Source: Sphingomonas sp. LR60
GTDB taxonomy: Bacteria > Pseudomonadota > Alphaproteobacteria > Sphingomonadales > Sphingomonadaceae
Assembly: GCF_036855935.1 (NCBI RefSeq)
Contig: NZ_JASPFK010000001.1
Location: 1,399,501-1,463,500 of the forward strand
Reading direction: 5' to 3'
DNA: 64,000 bases
In this document: positions 61,844 to 64,000 of the stretch, one piece after another
Layout of the letters: each line of letters starts with the position of its first letter
Position numbering within the stretch: position 1 is the stretch's first letter
Program-made: the position numbers and the translations under genes
Notes under the pieces: model-generated
The model's database searches: none
What the model saw: only the letters and a program-made list of their open reading frames with translations
What the model was told of the DNA's origin: nothing

Positions 61844-63163
61844 ATGACCAAGCCGACCGAAGACGATCTGACCGGCGTCGAGACGCGCCGGTCGCCCAAG
61901 GCTCAGATCGATTCGATCGGCGGGCGCAAGCTCAAGCCGGCGACGCTGATGATGGGTCACGGTTACGACCCGGCGCTGTCGGAAGGCGCGCTCAAGCCGC
62001 CGGTCTTCCTCACCTCGACCTTCGTCTTCCCCAACGCCGCGGCGGGCAAGCGCCATTTCGAGGGCGTCACCGGCAAGCGGCCCGGTGGTGCGGAGGGGCT
62101 GGTCTATTCGCGCTTCAACGGCCCCAATCAGGAAATCCTCGAAGACCGGCTCGGCATCTGGGAGGGCGCGGAGGATGCGCTGACCTTCTCCAGCGGCATG
62201 TCGGCGATCGCGACCTTGTTCCTGTCGCTGGTGCGACCGGGTGACACGATCGTCCACTCCGGCCCGCTCTATGCCGCGACCGAAACGCTGATCGCACGCG
62301 TGCTGGGTCGCTTCGGGGTCAATTGGCTCGACTTTCCGGCGGGCGCGACCCGCGAGGAGATCGACGCGGTCATGAAGAAGGCCAACGACGCCGGTCGTGT
62401 GGCGTTGATCTATCTCGAGAGCCCAGCCAACCCGACCAACGCGCTGGTCGACGTCGAGGCGGTACGCGCCAGTCGAGACGCCATCTTCGCCGATGCCGAG
62501 GAACTGCCGCCGATCGCGATCGACAACACCTTCCTCGGCCCACTCTGGTCGCAGCCGCTCCAGCATGGTGCCGATGCGGTGGTCTACAGCCTCACCAAAT
62601 ACGCCGGCGGCCATTCCGATCTGGTCGCGGGCGCGGTGCTGGGGGCCAAGCCGCTCATCAACACGATCCGCGCGATGCGCAACACGATCGGGACGATCTG
62701 CGACCCGAATACCGCGTGGATGCTGATGCGCAGCCTCGAAACGCTGGAATTGCGGATGAGCCGCGCTGGCGAGAATGCCGCCAAGGTCTGTGCCTTCCTG
62801 CGCGATCAGGAGAAGGTCGAACTTGTCGGCTATCTCGGCTTCCTCGCCGAGGCGGAGGGCCGACAGGCCGACATCTACCGCCGCCACTGCACGGGCGGGG
62901 GCTCGACCTTCTCGCTCTACCTGAAGGGCGGCGAGCCCGAGGCATTCCGCTTCCTCGACGCGCTGAAGATCGCCAAGCTCGCGGTCAGCCTCGGCGGCAC
63001 CGAGACGCTCGCCAGCCACCCGGCGGGCATGACGCACCTGTCGGTCGCGGACGAGCGCAAGCAGGCGCTCGGCATCACCGACAATCTCGTCCGCATCTCG
63101 ATCGGCGTCGAGGACGCCGACGATCTGGTCGCCGACATGGAACAGGCGCTGGCGGCGATCTAG
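61844..63163 (+). CDS. Cystathionine gamma-synthase-family PLP enzyme
   Basis: A 439-residue Cys/Met-metabolism PLP enzyme. PLP Lys252 lies in VYSLTKYAGGHSDLVAG. Other motifs: YSRFNGPNQEILEDRL, FSSGMSAIATLFLSLVRPGD and VSLGGTETLASHPAGMTHL. Members catalyse gamma-synthase, beta/gamma-lyase or O-acetylhomoserine reactions. An N-terminal extension of ~30 residues is unlike MetB. Specificity cannot be set from sequence alone. Confidence 0.9.
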   Translation: MTKPTEDDLTGVETRRSPKAQIDSIGGRKLKPATLMMGHGYDPALSEGALKPPVFLTSTFVFPNAAAGKRHFEGVTGKRPGGAEGLVYSRFNGPNQEILEDRLGIWEGAEDALTFSSGMSAIATLFLSLVRPGDTIVHSGPLYAATETLIARVLGRFGVNWLDFPAGATREEIDAVMKKANDAGRVALIYLESPANPTNALVDVEAVRASRDAIFADAEELPPIAIDNTFLGPLWSQPLQHGADAVVYSLTKYAGGHSDLVAGAVLGAKPLINTIRAMRNTIGTICDPNTAWMLMRSLETLELRMSRAGENAAKVCAFLRDQEKVELVGYLGFLAEAEGRQADIYRRHCTGGGSTFSLYLKGGEPEAFRFLDALKIAKLAVSLGGTETLASHPAGMTHLSVADERKQALGITDNLVRISIGVEDADDLVADMEQALAAI

Positions 63164-63197
63164 AGTTTGATCCACCCGGTTTGCACACTTATTCATC

Positions 63198-63302
63198 GTC
63201 ACCCCGGCGAAGGCCGGGGCCCAGTTGGGAAGGTCGACGAAATTAGGCGCAACCTACATCATTAGCGTCCCCCAACTGGGCCCCGGCCTTCGCCGGGATG
63301 AC
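63198..63302. repeat. Intergenic palindrome, family C
   Basis: The left arm GTCACCCCGGCGAAGGCCGG and the right arm CGGCCTTCGCCGGGATGAC, each extended by CCCAGTTGGG or CCCAACTGGG. It starts 35 bp after the PLP enzyme stop. The 531-bp gap 63164-63694 holds this element and two more palindromes but no gene. Confidence 0.88.
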
Positions 63303-63348
63303 GCTTCTGCTTGGATGGATCACCCTCTAGGGTAACCGCGGCTTCATC

Positions 63349-63442
63349 CGTCATGCCGGACTCGTTCCGGCATCCACCGTTCCGCTAACGGGTAAGTGTT
63401 GATCCTGCGGAACGGTGGACCCCGGAACAAGTCCGGGGTTAC
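63349..63442. repeat. Intergenic palindrome, family E
   Basis: The left arm CGTCATGCCGGACTCGTTCC with GGCATCCACC and the right arm GGTGGACCCCGGAACAAGTC with CGGGGTTACG. It is the complete relative of the half copies around the GIY-YIG gene. Confidence 0.82.
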
Positions 63443-63564
63443 GGAATGATCGGGACAGTGTTTTCGAGTTGATTCGAGGAGCTTTCCTGCGGCCTGTCAA
63501 AAAAGCATCGTCACCGGTTCGATGCCGAAGCGATGGTGGCAAGCGACCAAAATCAAACGCCTTC

Positions 63565-63640
63565 CGTCATTGCGAGCGTAGCGAAGCAATCCAGGACGTC
63601 CTGATCCGGCGCTGAATTGCGTCGCTCCGCTCGCAAGGAC
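63565..63640. repeat. Intergenic palindrome, family D
   Basis: The left arm CGTCATTGCGAGCGTAGCGA with AGCAATCCAG and the right arm GAATTGCGTCGCTCCGCTCG with CAAGGAC. It lies ~55 bp before the flavoprotein start. Confidence 0.82.
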
Positions 63641-63694
63641 AACCGAGGCTCGACCGGCATCGACTTCGCCGCGCGCCTATGACACGGCCGCGCG

Positions 63695-64000
63695 ATGGAA
63701 ACATTCGACGCGATCGTGCTGGGCGCGGGCGGGGCAGGGTTGATGGCGGCGGCGGTCGCCGGGCAGCGCGGCCGGCGCGTCGTCGTACTCGATCATGCCG
63801 AGGCGCCGGGCAAGAAGATCCTGATCTCCGGTGGCGGCCGCTGCAACTTCACCAACCTGCACACCGCGCCCGACCGCTACCTCTCCGCCAACCCGCATTT
63901 CGCCAAGTCCGCGCTCGGCCGCTACACCGCGCGCGACTTTCTCGACATGGTCGAACGCCACGGCATCGCCTGGCACGAAAAGACGCTCGGACAATTGTTC
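63695..64000 (+). CDS. NAD(P)/FAD-dependent oxidoreductase, HI0933/BaiN-like, 3' end cut by window edge
   Basis: The first 102 residues of a flavoprotein, truncated by the end of the window. The Rossmann FAD motif reads AIVLGAGGAGLMAAAVAGQRGRRVVVLDH. The HI0933 signature GKKILISGGGRCNFTN is at residues ~40-55. These proteins are about 390-410 residues. The function of the family is poorly defined; BaiN acts on bile acids, most members are unassigned. Confidence 0.9.
   Translation, partial: METFDAIVLGAGGAGLMAAAVAGQRGRRVVVLDHAEAPGKKILISGGGRCNFTNLHTAPDRYLSANPHFAKSALGRYTARDFLDMVERHGIAWHEKTLGQLF

Overview
This 64 kb window is GC-rich alphaproteobacterial chromosome. The gene content fits a Sphingomonas-like member of Sphingomonadales: a ChpT phosphotransferase next to a chemotaxis cluster, an RpoH sigma factor, a large TonB-dependent receptor, a glycine-riboswitch gcv operon with split GcvP, and many palindromic intergenic repeats. 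The assignment is inferred from content only. No phage, insertion sequence, CRISPR array or replication origin is visible.

Layout. 1-2.4 kb: lepA (cut by the window edge), a PnuC/NadR-kinase pair for nicotinamide riboside salvage, and tRNA-Pro(CGG). 2.4-5.6 kb: an Old Yellow Enzyme gene with two frameshifts, then modABC for molybdate uptake, with modC frameshifted. 5.8-8.4 kb: mtgA, rpoH and an rluD-type pseudouridine synthase. 8.5-15.5 kb: a JAMM peptidase, chpT, cheA-cheW-cheY-cheB-cheR and a muramoyl amidase. 15.5-17.3 kb: RNase P RNA, a J-domain protein, a small 2Fe-2S protein and a duplicated composite palindrome. 17.3-24 kb: a periplasmic molybdenum aldehyde oxidoreductase (paoABC-like), a class II aldolase and a sialate O-acetylesterase. 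24.4-37.8 kb: a long leftward block for RNA metabolism and translation (rimP, nusA, ylxR, infB, rbfA, truB, rpsO, pnp). It is interrupted by accessory genes: a tautomerase, an antisense GIY-YIG gene bracketed by palindromes, a VOC protein, vapBC, tdk, a site-2 protease and one orphan. 38-48.7 kb: a PQQ-type sugar dehydrogenase, an MFS exporter, the tandem glycine riboswitch with gcvT-gcvH-gcvPA-gcvPB, a DMT transporter and a type 3 prolyl-tRNA synthetase. 48.8-55 kb: a TonB-dependent receptor, infC (frameshifted as sequenced), a small secreted protein and thrS. 55-64 kb: a retropepsin-like protease, LD-carboxypeptidase and Mpl (peptidoglycan recycling), a membrane protein/XRE pair, a hydrolase, gloA-gloB, a Cys/Met-metabolism PLP enzyme and the start of a BaiN/HI0933-type flavoprotein.

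Connections. Molybdate import can feed the PaoABC-type enzyme. Amidase, LdcA, Mpl and MtgA cover peptidoglycan synthesis and recycling. GloA and GloB form the methylglyoxal pathway. The main points for a second look are single-gene frameshifts in three otherwise intact genes (one essential), a terminator-like hairpin inside the gcv operon, a probable non-AUG start in infC, the GIY-YIG cassette in the nusA-infB operon, and at least six families of intergenic palindromes.
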